12,014 nt of DNA from Burkholderiales bacterium (GCA_005793295.1 SXSX01000206.1:1-12014); one strand, 5' to 3'. Counted from the first letter of the stretch, positions 1 to 6,384 are shown. Notes: generated from the letters alone by a model not told the origin. Translations and numbers: made by a program.

Positions 1-895
1 CGCCCTTATCAAAAATACCCCCCTTGCTTGGGGAATCCAAAGCCGCGGTTTCCATCAAACCCAATGGCTCGTTGATCTCGGCTGGCTCTTTTTCTTCGGT
101 CGCCGCTTGCGCCTTAAATACTGCCAAACCCTTGGGCAGCATCGTGGGCGAAAAGGTTTTGAGGGTCAGGCATTGGCCCGCAAACAGGGTGCTAAACCGA
201 TCAATCAAATTAGAGAGTTCACGCACATTGCCGGGCCAGTGGTAGGCCTGCAAGGCATGGGAAAAATCATCAGCAAAGCTAATGGGTTTGGCACCCGTGG
301 CTGCATGGTGCTTGGCGAAAAACCCCAAGAGCAAAGGAATGTCAGTAGAGCGATCGCGCAAGGGCGGGGTATTCAAAGGCAAGACATTTAAGCGGTAGTA
401 CAAGTCTTCTCGAAAACGCCCTGCGGCAATTTCGGCCTCTAAATCGCGGTGGGTCGCAGCGATCACACGTACGTCGACCGCCACCGATTTGGTGCTTCCC
501 ACGGGGTCCACCATGCGCTCTTGCAAGACCCGCAGCAATTTGACTTGCAACTCCAGCGGTAAATCGCCAATTTCATCCAGAAAAATAGAACCCTTGTGGG
601 CCAACTCAAAGCGCCCCACCCGGTCGGTTACCGCACCCGTAAAAGCCCCCTTTCGGTGGCCAAACAATTCGCTTTCAATCAAGTCTTTGGGGATTGCTGC
701 GCAGTTGATCGGTACAAAGTTGGCGCTGGCGCGGTGCGATAGGTCGTGCAGCGAACGCGCCACTATTTCTTTGCCCGTTCCGCTTTCGCCCGTGATTAAA
801 ACGGTAGAACTCGAGGCCGCCACCACGGGAAGCAACTCCCGAATGGCTTTGATTGCCGCACTTTCCCCTACAAAACTGGACGAATTTTTGGACAT
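1..895 (-). CDS. Sigma-54-dependent AAA+ transcriptional activator, no N-terminal sensory domain (C-terminus outside window)
   Basis: This is a bacterial enhancer-binding protein that would use ATP hydrolysis to open sigma-54 RNA polymerase complexes. The 298 visible residues hold a complete central domain: Walker A GESGTGKE (36-43), the sigma-54 contact loop GAFTGA (84-89, in GHRKGAFTGA, where Glu is the more usual residue at the Arg position), Walker B with FLDE (105-108), sensor I ATHRDL (147-152), arginine-finger region FREDLYYRLN (161-170) and sensor II WPGNVREL (220-227). A variable linker follows; the expected C-terminal Fis-type helix-turn-helix would lie left of base 1. The AAA+ domain begins within about eight residues of the ATG at 895, and an in-frame stop at 935-937 with no start codon between rules out a longer N-terminus. 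It therefore lacks a receiver or FleQ-type domain, as PspF does. Context (two sigma-54 promoters in the cluster) suggests a flagellar regulator of FleQ/FlrA/FlrC type, but the exact orthology is not settled. Confidence 0.93.
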   Translation of the reverse strand, partial: MSKNSSSFVGESAAIKAIRELLPVVAASSSTVLITGESGTGKEIVARSLHDLSHRASANFVPINCAAIPKDLIESELFGHRKGAFTGAVTDRVGRFELAHKGSIFLDEIGDLPLELQVKLLRVLQERMVDPVGSTKSVAVDVRVIAATHRDLEAEIAAGRFREDLYYRLNVLPLNTPPLRDRSTDIPLLLGFFAKHHAATGAKPISFADDFSHALQAYHWPGNVRELSNLIDRFSTLFAGQCLTLKTFSPTMLPKGLAVFKAQAATEEKEPAEINEPLGLMETAALDSPSKGGIFDKG

Positions 896-955
896 CGGAG
901 AAACTAGGGATTCAAAGCGGCACTTTGCAACAGGTCATGGGGCGGCGTTGGGCAG

Positions 956-984
956 TTGAGGACCGAACGTTGAGGTTTAATAAT
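956..984 (+). promoter_or_regulatory. Possible sigma-70 promoter in the divergent region before flgP
   Basis: TTGAGG (956-961), a 17-base spacer and AATAAT (979-984) match the sigma-70 consensus at 4/6 and 5/6 positions. It would give a leader of roughly 130 bases before the flgP start at 1120. It lies in the 224-base divergent region between the activator and flgP. This is a weak prediction; the sigma-28 site nearer the gene is the better candidate. Confidence 0.25.
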
Positions 985-1066
985 ACCAGCGAGTGTCAAT
1001 TTTCGGACAGTACACCTCTGTTTTTTTCATATTTTTGCAAAGTGGCCACATTTAACGCGACCGCGC

Positions 1067-1093
1067 TCAAGTTTGGCGGTTTACTACCGATTC
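1067..1093 (+). promoter_or_regulatory. Sigma-28 (FliA) promoter candidate for the flgP operon
   Basis: TCAAGTTT, 11 bases, then ACCGATTC fits the enterobacterial FliA consensus TAAAGTTT-N11-GCCGATAA with exact spacing (7/8 in the -35 element, 5/8 in the -10 element including the CCGAT core). Transcription would begin near 1100-1103, about 18 bases before the flgP ATG, leaving room for the AAGGA ribosome-binding site at 1109-1113. The flgM promoter candidate in this window has the same TCAAGTT start and CGAT core. Confidence 0.6.
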
Positions 1094-1119
1094 CCAAAAG
1101 GTCTACATAAGGATCCTGT

Positions 1120-1602
1120 ATGCATCCCCTTCTGCCCCTTACCCTCGGTATCGCTGTGAGCCTGCTCAGCGCCTGTCAAATGGCCCCACTGCAAACCGCA
1201 GCCAGCGACATCTTTGCCAATCCCACGCCGCCATCCCTGCCGGTGATTGAAAAGCGTGAAAGCCTGACTGCGACCGGCTACGCCGTCATCAGCATTCAAA
1301 ACCACCGCACCCCTGCGCAACAACGCCTTTTGGCGATTCGCGCTGCCAAGCTTGACGCCTACCGCTCGCTGACAGAACAGGTCTATGGCCTGCGCTTAGA
1401 TGCCACGGCAACGGTGGCCGACATGGTGGTTCAAAACGACACCTTTCGCAGCCGCGTTGAAGGCGTGATTTACGGCGCCACCTTAGTCAGCATCACCCCG
1501 TCCGGCGATGACACCTACGAGACCACTTTGTCGCTTGACAAAGCGGTGGTGCAAGACCTGCGCATGTTGTACCTTGGCCAATTGACCGCCAAAGCCAAAT
1601 AA
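1120..1602 (+). CDS. flgP: FlgP-like flagellar outer-membrane lipoprotein (LPP20 family)
   Basis: The 160-residue protein starts with a lipoprotein signal peptide ending in the lipobox LSAC, with Cys19 as the lipidated residue and Gln at +2, which fits outer-membrane sorting. The mature part has the LPP20/FlgP pattern: a TATGYAVIS strand, then RAAKLDAYRSLTEQVYG, followed by a VEGVIYGA segment and a short YETTLSLD strand near the C-terminus. In Vibrio and Campylobacter, FlgP forms an outer-membrane-associated ring or basal disk around the flagellar motor. Here it is the first gene of a five-gene operon, with a strong AAGGA site six bases before the ATG, and is followed 8 bases later by an flgT-like gene, which supports the flagellar role. 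Other LPP20 lipoproteins are possible, but the neighbours make FlgP the best call. Confidence 0.8.
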   Translation: MHPLLPLTLGIAVSLLSACQMAPLQTAASDIFANPTPPSLPVIEKRESLTATGYAVISIQNHRTPAQQRLLAIRAAKLDAYRSLTEQVYGLRLDATATVADMVVQNDTFRSRVEGVIYGATLVSITPSGDDTYETTLSLDKAVVQDLRMLYLGQLTAKAK

Positions 1603-1610
1603 GGTCTCCG

Positions 1611-2717
1611 ATGCAAACCCCAATGCGCCGCTTGCTGCAAGACACTGCCCCTGCTTTTTCTAAGCCTAGTCTGGCCTTGGCGCTATGGGCGAGCGCCTGG
1701 TGCTCATCCGTGGCAGCACAAACACTGAACCTAGAAGATCGACTCGCTGCGATACGCAGCAGCTTGGTTCAGGCTGCCCTTGAAGAACCTACCCAAGTGC
1801 AGTCGACCCAATGGATCGATGCCAAAGGGGTGTTGCAAGAAAGCAGTACCTTTCGCAACGGCATGAAGATTCGCGGTGTGCGCGTTTTGGCTTACGGCAC
1901 CGATGCCCAAGGCCAGCCCAATGCCAAGCTGGAATTACAAACCAAAAGTGCGCTAGAAAAACAAGCCTGCAGTGTGGCCGCAGCCAGCACATTGCAGCAC
2001 GTGGTTTCTTTTACGATCGATACAGGCGGACCTTGGTCTGCCGATGACGCGCCGCTGGTGGATGCGCTGCGAACCGCTTTAAACGCCGAATGGCAGCGTG
2101 CCAGTGTCGCCTCTGCGTTATGGCGTTTAAGTGATCGCAGCTACGAAGACTCTCGCTCAGCCTACCAACAGGCTTTGCTCGGTAACAGCGGCGATGACAT
2201 TCCTTTGAAAATTCAAATCAATGTTTTCATGGGGCAGAAAAAAGACAAGCAAAGCGTAGTTCAGATGCGCATGACGCTGACCGCCCGCAACCAAAGCAAA
2301 CCTTTGGCACAGTCGATTTTGCCGATGGTACTGGACGCTAAAAACTCCAACTGGGGTGCGCCACAGCTCAGCGACGTTGCCATGGCGATGCTGTCTCAAC
2401 AAGTCAAAGCAGCTGCCCAAACCCTACAAAGCGCACTGGCTTGCAAGCCTGTGCAAGCTGAAGTGACCCAGGCCATGGGCACGCAAGTGCGCATCAACAT
2501 GGGTTCGGCCGCTGGTGTCAAGATTGGCGATGAATGGTTGTTGGCCGATGGGCAAAAATTTCCCCAACGCGTACTTGAAGCCGGCGTCGCCTCGCAAACC
2601 GTTTTAGCCCGCGTCCAATTGGTGGGCGAACACTTCGCACAACTCAAACCCGTGGCCGGGCCGATGCAATCGGTGCAGCGCCAATGGTCTGCTTGGTCCG
2701 CCGACGGCCCGCGTTAA
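1611..2717 (+). CDS. flgT: FlgT-like flagellar H-ring / assembly protein
   Basis: This 368-residue protein has an N-terminal Sec signal (hydrophobic stretch about 20-30, probable cleavage after SSVAA at 36), so it is periplasmic. The first mature region (RLAAIRSSLVQAALEE, then a GMKIRGVRVLAYG strand) resembles the FlgT N-terminal domain. The C-terminal part (about 289-350) has the FlgT C-domain hallmark TQVRINMGSAAGVKIGDEW, in which a strand is followed by a G-x-K-x-GDE turn. In Vibrio, FlgT builds the H ring around the LP ring and supports stator assembly. The assignment rests on these domain patterns and on the flgP gene 8 bases upstream; overall similarity to Vibrio FlgT is probably low. 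The ATG at 1611 is preceded by an AAGG site; an internal ATG at 1623 is possible but less well placed. Confidence 0.68.
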   Translation: MQTPMRRLLQDTAPAFSKPSLALALWASAWCSSVAAQTLNLEDRLAAIRSSLVQAALEEPTQVQSTQWIDAKGVLQESSTFRNGMKIRGVRVLAYGTDAQGQPNAKLELQTKSALEKQACSVAAASTLQHVVSFTIDTGGPWSADDAPLVDALRTALNAEWQRASVASALWRLSDRSYEDSRSAYQQALLGNSGDDIPLKIQINVFMGQKKDKQSVVQMRMTLTARNQSKPLAQSILPMVLDAKNSNWGAPQLSDVAMAMLSQQVKAAAQTLQSALACKPVQAEVTQAMGTQVRINMGSAAGVKIGDEWLLADGQKFPQRVLEAGVASQTVLARVQLVGEHFAQLKPVAGPMQSVQRQWSAWSADGPR

Positions 2718-2739
2718 CATTGCGACCTATGCATTGAGC

Positions 2740-2743
2740 AGGA
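2740..2743 (+). promoter_or_regulatory. Ribosome-binding site that decides the start of the LysM/FimV-like gene
   Basis: AGGA lies 8 bases before the ATG at 2752. An in-frame TTG at 2734 would extend the protein by six residues but has no ribosome-binding site and would place polar residues before the signal peptide. The ATG is therefore preferred. Confidence 0.6.
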
Positions 2744-2751
2744 AAACCGCC

Positions 2752-3219
2752 ATGACATTTTTGACCCGTCCCTTCACTCTCGCCTGCGCTTGTTTGGTTT
2801 TTTTTAGCGTTGTGGTGAGTGCCTTTGCCGCTGAAAAAAACAGCGCAATGCCTAGCGCACCAACCGTACCAACAACACCAGCCGTAACAAAAGCTAACAC
2901 CCCAAGCGCTCCTTTGGTAACCATTCCAGGAACCTACACCCCAAAATCAAGCGACACGCTAGACAAAATTATTGGGCTGACCCTGAAAGACAGTCCTTTG
3001 CGCATCGAGATTCTTCGTCAAGCGTTTATCAGCCAAAACCCCAAAGCCTTTACCGGTGGCAAGACGCTTAAGGTCACCAAAGGCTTGGTGCTGACCGTGC
3101 CAGACCATGACCAGCTTTTGCTCGACACGGTCGGCGAAAAGGTACAAGCCATTGCCACCATTCGCCATGAAGCCAGCACCAACGCCGAGGAGCGTAAGCG
3201 CTGGGTTCGCTACCCGTGA
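2752..3219 (+). CDS. Small secreted LysM/FimV-N-terminus-like protein of the flgP operon
   Basis: The product has 155 residues. A clear Sec signal peptide occupies residues 1-27 (hydrophobic core CACLVFFSVVVSAF, cleavage near AFA). A Pro/Thr/Ala-rich linker follows to about residue 60. A compact domain (62-128) then reads SSDTLDKIIGLTLKDSPL, LRQAFISQNPKAF and LVLTVPD. That is the logic of a LysM or FimV N-terminal domain: a xDTL start, an xNP turn and an ending in VP. Such domains bind peptidoglycan or act at envelope assemblies. The tail is basic (ERKRWVRYP). The gene lies 34 bases after flgT and overlaps the FliK-like gene by 4 bases, so it is probably translationally coupled to it. I do not recognise a named family; a role in anchoring the FlgP/FlgT structure to the wall is inference. 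Confidence 0.72.
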   Translation: MTFLTRPFTLACACLVFFSVVVSAFAAEKNSAMPSAPTVPTTPAVTKANTPSAPLVTIPGTYTPKSSDTLDKIIGLTLKDSPLRIEILRQAFISQNPKAFTGGKTLKVTKGLVLTVPDHDQLLLDTVGEKVQAIATIRHEASTNAEERKRWVRYP

Positions 3220-4307
3220 TTTCTCCCACGGAGGGCCCCGCCCCGCGCCCTCTTGCCATCTTTCCCCAAGGCGGCGTTCCTGCCCCTTTGCTTGAAGGCT
3301 CCACCTCACGTGGTTTTGACCTCAAAGATGTGCAGGTCGTCCAAGCCCTGCCCGCGGCGCAAGCCCAGCAAATGGATTTGATGTTGCGCGGACGCCAAAT
3401 CGGCGCCCCCATCAGCACCTACGCCGCAACCATCGCCCCCTTGCCCCAATTACCCCAGACGGCGCCGGTGTTGGCTTTGCAAAACATCCAAGCCGCAGTC
3501 ACTTCCGGGTTGGCTTGGGCGCCGGCCACGGGGATGGAGGGAACGTTCTCGCGCTTAGGCAGCCTGCTGTACCGCCGAGCGGGCTTGCCCGACTTGAAAG
3601 ACCTATTTAAGCCCGGCGGCTTAGACGCATTGCTTACCCAAAAAGCCCCTGACCGCCCTGAGCTTCAAGCCCAGTGGCAAGCCATGCGCTTATCAATGCA
3701 GCAGCCGTCGCCCGAAGCCATCCGAGAAGCTGTGATGGCTGCAATGGGGTCGGAGACCAGTATCTCCCGCGTCCGCAAGCCTTCGCCGCTTGATCCCAAA
3801 CAGATGCTGCACCAAATTTTGGGTCTGCTGTCTGACAGCTCCGAAGAAGACACCGAGGACCGCCAACGCATCAAACGCGGAATCGGCGACCTTGATGCGG
3901 CGCAGGTCGCCGCCGTACAGGCCCAAAACCAAGGCGATCTCAACTTTCGCATGGTCGTGCCTTTTGTCGATGCCGAGCCGATTGAGCTCGCCTTTGAGCG
4001 CAAGCAAGGAAAAAATGACGACACGCTGGTGTACAGCGTCAGCTTGCATTCGCAAAGTACCGACTATGGAGAAATGTGGCTGCAGGCGGATTTACAAGGC
4101 AGCGACCAAATCGACCTGACCTTGTGGGCCGTACGCGAAGCCATGGTGAAGATGGCCCAAGAAGGAACTGCAGCCTTGAGCCAAAACCTGCAAGACGCGG
4201 GTCTAGCGATGCGCTCCTTTCGGGCACACCATGGCGCTCGGCCTGAGCCCGCGCCCGACCTACAGCTTCACGCCCAACCCGGCACCGTGGTGGATTTGCA
4301 AGCATGA
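3216..4307 (+). CDS. FliK-like flagellar hook-length control protein (paralogue type)
   Basis: The protein has 363 residues read from a GTG that overlaps the previous stop (GTGA). The N-terminal two thirds are Pro/Ala/Gln-rich and low in complexity, as in FliK rulers. The C-terminal part (about 242-340) fits the FliK C-terminal (Flg_hook) fold: two strands around FRMVVPF and IELAFER, the typical DYGEMWLQADL strand, then DLTLWAVREAMVKMAQEG and a helix LSQNLQDAGLAMRSF. In canonical FliK this domain contacts FlhB and switches export specificity at the right hook length. The gene is directly followed (4-base ATGA overlap) by an FlhB C-domain paralogue, so the two are likely functional partners. 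A main fliK is expected elsewhere in the genome, but this cannot be seen here. An alternative internal start cannot be excluded because no good ribosome-binding site precedes the GTG. Confidence 0.75.
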   Translation: MISPTEGPAPRPLAIFPQGGVPAPLLEGSTSRGFDLKDVQVVQALPAAQAQQMDLMLRGRQIGAPISTYAATIAPLPQLPQTAPVLALQNIQAAVTSGLAWAPATGMEGTFSRLGSLLYRRAGLPDLKDLFKPGGLDALLTQKAPDRPELQAQWQAMRLSMQQPSPEAIREAVMAAMGSETSISRVRKPSPLDPKQMLHQILGLLSDSSEEDTEDRQRIKRGIGDLDAAQVAAVQAQNQGDLNFRMVVPFVDAEPIELAFERKQGKNDDTLVYSVSLHSQSTDYGEMWLQADLQGSDQIDLTLWAVREAMVKMAQEGTAALSQNLQDAGLAMRSFRAHHGARPEPAPDLQLHAQPGTVVDLQA

Positions 4308-4609
4308 GCCGCAAAAAAGCCATCGCCCTGGAATACGGGCGCAACGCCACGCCCATCGTGACCGCCAAAGCCGAAGACGAGATGGCGCTGGCGATGATTG
4401 CCGCAGCGCGGGAACAAGGCGTCTTTATTACCGAAGACCCCGAGCTCTTGGCGCTTTTGAGCCGCTTGCAAGTCGATCAGGCAATTCCGCCCGAGCTTTA
4501 CACGGCGGTGTCGGTGATTTTGGCGTGGGTGTATTGGCTCAAGGGCATGCGCCCCGGCGATGAAAAGACAAGCGACCAACCCCTTGGGGCGGCTTCGGCT
4601 TCGGCTTAA
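4304..4609 (+). CDS. fhlB: FhlB-type paralogue of the FlhB cytoplasmic domain
   Basis: This 101-residue protein corresponds to the cytoplasmic C-terminal domain of the type III export gate protein FlhB (YscU/HrcU family). It shows KKAIALEYGRNATPIVTAK, then IAAAREQGVFITEDPELLALL, then IPPELYTAVSVILAWVYWLK. It has no membrane segments and begins after the point where the NPTH autocleavage site would be, so it resembles the cleaved FlhB fragment. Comparable stand-alone proteins (FhlB, YlqH) can substitute partly for the FlhB C-terminus in the species studied. The start ATG overlaps the stop of the FliK-like gene. The last 20 residues are a polar, Ala/Ser-rich tail (GAASASA). It ends 2 bases from the convergent flgN stop. 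Confidence 0.88.
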   Translation: MSRKKAIALEYGRNATPIVTAKAEDEMALAMIAAAREQGVFITEDPELLALLSRLQVDQAIPPELYTAVSVILAWVYWLKGMRPGDEKTSDQPLGAASASA

Positions 4610-4611
4610 GT

Positions 4612-5016
4612 TTAGGCGTCGCTGTAACCAGTATTGCGCGAAAAGCGCGAAATATGACCGAGCCGGTCATACACTTCAACCGAACTCGACGCATCTTGCA
4701 AACGCAAGCTTTGCAACGTGCCCCGAATCGCTTCGAGTTTGCGGTCCATCAGAACAGTATTGCGCCGGTGCAGGTCACGGCACTCGATCATGGTTTGGCG
4801 AAAGGCCTGCCATTCGGGCAGGGTTTGAACGTCTTGGGCGTTAGGCGCTAAGCGGGTAATTTCGAGCAGCAACTCGTTTTTTACCGGCTGTAATTGTTCA
4901 AACTGGTCTAACTCTTGGTTGCGCAAAGCCTCAAACTCGCGCTCCAAAATTTGCGACAACTGGGTCGCAAGGTCTTGGGCTTGTCGAATCGGGTCGGTCA
5001 ACGCAGGTTCAACCAC
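4612..5016 (-). CDS. flgN: FlgN, flagellar export chaperone for hook-associated proteins
   Basis: The product has 134 residues, mostly helical and rich in Gln, Glu and Leu, as expected for FlgN, the cytoplasmic chaperone of FlgK and FlgL. Helices run through DPIRQAQDLATQLSQILERE, then EQLQPVKNELLLEITRLA, then a charged helix RQTMIECRDLHRRNTVLM. The C-terminal motif VEVYDRLGHISRFSR resembles the conserved end of proteobacterial FlgN. The start is GTG at 5016, overlapping flgM by 8 bases; an in-frame stop at 5020-5022 excludes a longer form. The overlap implies coupled translation with flgM. Confidence 0.85.
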   Translation of the reverse strand: MVEPALTDPIRQAQDLATQLSQILEREFEALRNQELDQFEQLQPVKNELLLEITRLAPNAQDVQTLPEWQAFRQTMIECRDLHRRNTVLMDRKLEAIRGTLQSLRLQDASSSVEVYDRLGHISRFSRNTGYSDA

Positions 5017-5344
5017 TGATCATTTGTTCCATCGCTACAAAGCTCTCGGCAATGCGGCGAGGGTTCAGCGGGTATTGGCCGTCTTGGATGGCTTTCTTGA
5101 TGGAATCCACCTTGGAGCGGTCAAAGTCGGGTTCTTGCTTGATGCGCTCGCGCACTTTGGCAAAACCTGCCACTTCAGCGCCTGCGCTTGCAGCGACGGA
5201 TTTGCTAGCGGCTACTTCCACTTCAGAGGGAGGCGGCAAGCCAGCCGTCGGTGCACCAGCCTTCAAGGCTTGCTTTTCGGCTGATTTGCGGAGCTGCACA
5301 TCATTGGATGCAGGGCGTTGGTAATTGGTGATCGGGTTCGTCAT
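5009..5344 (-). CDS. flgM: FlgM, anti-sigma-28 factor
   Basis: The product is a 111-residue, largely unstructured protein. The N-terminal half is polar and Ala/Pro-rich. The C-terminal part (about 62-107) has the FlgM sigma-binding helices: KVRERIKQEPDFDRSKVDSI, then KKAIQDGQYPLNPRRIAE, then FVAMEQM. The DRSKVDSIKKAIQDGQY stretch is diagnostic. FlgM holds FliA inactive until it is exported through the finished hook-basal body. It heads a two-gene unit with flgN and has a sigma-28 promoter candidate 53-79 bases before the ATG, giving the usual feedback arrangement in which FliA drives its own inhibitor. Confidence 0.93.
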   Translation of the reverse strand: MTNPITNYQRPASNDVQLRKSAEKQALKAGAPTAGLPPPSEVEVAASKSVAASAGAEVAGFAKVRERIKQEPDFDRSKVDSIKKAIQDGQYPLNPRRIAESFVAMEQMISG

Positions 5345-5396
5345 GTCGGGCTCTTTTCAGTAAATTGCTGCTTACTTATGGGGGTTATCTGCTTTT

Positions 5397-5423
5397 ACAT
5401 CGACCGGTTAAAAAATAACTTGA
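5397..5423 (-). promoter_or_regulatory. Sigma-28 (FliA) promoter candidate for flgM-flgN
   Basis: Read on the minus strand, TCAAGTTA (5423-5416), 11 bases, then GTCGATGT (5404-5397) matches TAAAGTTT-N11-GCCGATAA at 6/8 and 5/8 positions with exact spacing. Transcription would begin near 5388, about 44 bases before the flgM ATG. The flgA-flgM gap (5345-5464) otherwise holds only A/T-rich sequence. Confidence 0.6.
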
Positions 5424-5464
5424 GGACTTTTTCCACTTTTTTACAATTTTTTTTCAAAAAGGGG

Positions 5465-6250
5465 CTACAGACCCCGAACCGCGCTCGGACCGGTGACCAC
5501 ACCAGTGATATATCGGCCCGACTCCGGATTTTTTAAGCGAATTTGATCACCCATTTTGCCATCTTGGGTAGCTTCTACCCGGGCTGTAATGGAAAAACCA
5601 CTGCTTTGGGTCACGGTGAGAACCACCAACTGGCCTTGTTTAACTAAAACGGCACGGCGAACGTCATGGCTGCGCAACGGAACGCCAGCCGCCACATCCC
5701 GCACCATTTCGCCATTTTCAATATCTTTGATCGAACCCACGGCTTGGGGATCCAACCCCTCACCGGAATGTTCTATCTCTTGCAAAACCGCGACCGAGAC
5801 CCGAGATCCGGCACGAAGCAACTGACTGGCAACGACTACTTTACGGTTTGTAGAAGCCTTAGTCGCACTGTTTGACCCAGTGGCCGCCGCATTGGGAACA
5901 ACCGCAGCGCTGACCCCGGGCTTAAGCACCACCCGCATATACAACTGCCAATTGGGGTTACCCAAGCAGCGAACGCGAATCGTCTCGCGAGAGGCAAAAG
6001 GCAAATCCATGACCAAGGGCCGGTCGCAGGTTTGTAACTGCACCCGGCTGTCCATCGGAGCAAAGCCAAATTGGTCAGGCGCCAATTGCTGGGTTTGTTG
6101 GACCCAACGTCCGACCTCGACAAGCAACTTTTCTCCCACCGCAGGCTCTTGGGGCGGCGTTTGTTGGGCTGAAACGGCCAAAGCCACGCCCATAGCGATG
6201 CCAGCAAAGCACTTGGCTAAAAACTTCAAACGGTGGCACAGCAATTGCAT
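5465..6250 (-). CDS. flgA: FlgA, flagellar P-ring assembly chaperone
   Basis: The product has 261 residues. A Sec signal peptide (1-28, FAGIAMGVALAVSA then QQ) sends it to the periplasm, where FlgA assists FlgI polymerisation into the P ring. The N-terminal domain carries the characteristic cysteine pair Cys75 (TCDRPL) and Cys95 (VRCLG) followed by NWQLYMRVVL. The SAF domain (about 136-196) follows: KVVVASQLLRAG, IENGEMVRD and GVPLRSHDV. The C-terminal domain ends in KNPESGRYITGVVTGP, the usual FlgA finish. It is transcribed away from the LysM/glycosidase gene and has a sigma-54 promoter candidate 57-72 bases before its ATG. No convincing terminator follows the stop. Confidence 0.95.
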   Translation of the reverse strand: MQLLCHRLKFLAKCFAGIAMGVALAVSAQQTPPQEPAVGEKLLVEVGRWVQQTQQLAPDQFGFAPMDSRVQLQTCDRPLVMDLPFASRETIRVRCLGNPNWQLYMRVVLKPGVSAAVVPNAAATGSNSATKASTNRKVVVASQLLRAGSRVSVAVLQEIEHSGEGLDPQAVGSIKDIENGEMVRDVAAGVPLRSHDVRRAVLVKQGQLVVLTVTQSSGFSITARVEATQDGKMGDQIRLKNPESGRYITGVVTGPSAVRGL

Positions 6251-6306
6251 GAGTGTTCAGGTCGATGTTGAAAAAATGACATTGTGAAGGAATACCTCCA
6301 TGACCG

Positions 6307-6322
6307 CGCAAGAACAGTGCCA
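6307..6322 (-). promoter_or_regulatory. Sigma-54 (-24/-12) promoter for flgA
   Basis: On the minus strand the sequence TGGCACTGTTCTTGCG (6322 to 6307) matches the consensus TGGCACG-N4-TTGCA/T with the GG and GC dinucleotides exactly 12 bases apart. TGGCAC and TTGC are perfect. Transcription would begin near 6296, about 46 bases before the flgA ATG at 6250. Confidence 0.72.
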
Positions 6323-6384
6323 CTTTTTTCAGCTCCGCCCCCCCGTCTGCCAAGGCCTAACCCCTATTTGCACCGAGTAAGAGT

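Noticed and set aside
489..959. A 156-codon plus-strand reading frame opposite the AAA+ activator
   Set aside because: It is antisense to a fully conserved AAA+ domain, and its translation has no domain character.
1036..1053. A sigma-54-like element (TGGCCAC...TTGCA, minus strand) in the divergent region before the AAA+ activator
   Set aside because: The distance between GG and GC is three bases too short, which sigma-54 does not tolerate.
3665..4055. Two overlapping minus-strand reading frames of about 120 codons opposite the FliK-like gene
   Set aside because: They are antisense to a gene with a recognisable FliK C-terminal domain and coupled overlaps; they show no motifs of their own.
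4578..4608. CCCCTTGGGG and the repeated GGCTTC units at the fhlB end as a terminator for fhlB
   Set aside because: The possible stems are short or interrupted, and no T run follows; the repeats fit the Ala/Ser-rich coding tail.
5430..5465. The A/T-rich TTTTTGAAAAA palindrome after flgA as a rho-independent terminator
   Set aside because: The stem is very short and has no G/C pairs apart from the loop; it would not form a stable terminator.
6269..6297. TTGAAA-N17-AATACC as a sigma-70 promoter for the LysM/glycosidase gene
   Set aside because: The -35 element is good, but the -10 matches only 3 of 6 positions; too weak to list as a feature.
6354..6372. A plus-strand GGCC...TTTGCA element as a sigma-54 promoter for the LysM/glycosidase gene
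   Set aside because: The GG lies four bases too far from the GC, and transcription would begin at the start codon itself.
6300..6380. A 26-codon reading frame (MTAQEQCHFF...) with an AAGGA site, ending 4 bases before the LysM/glycosidase ATG, as a leader peptide
   Set aside because: It lies directly over the sigma-54 promoter of flgA on the other strand, has no recognisable features and could arise by chance in 134 bases of intergenic DNA.
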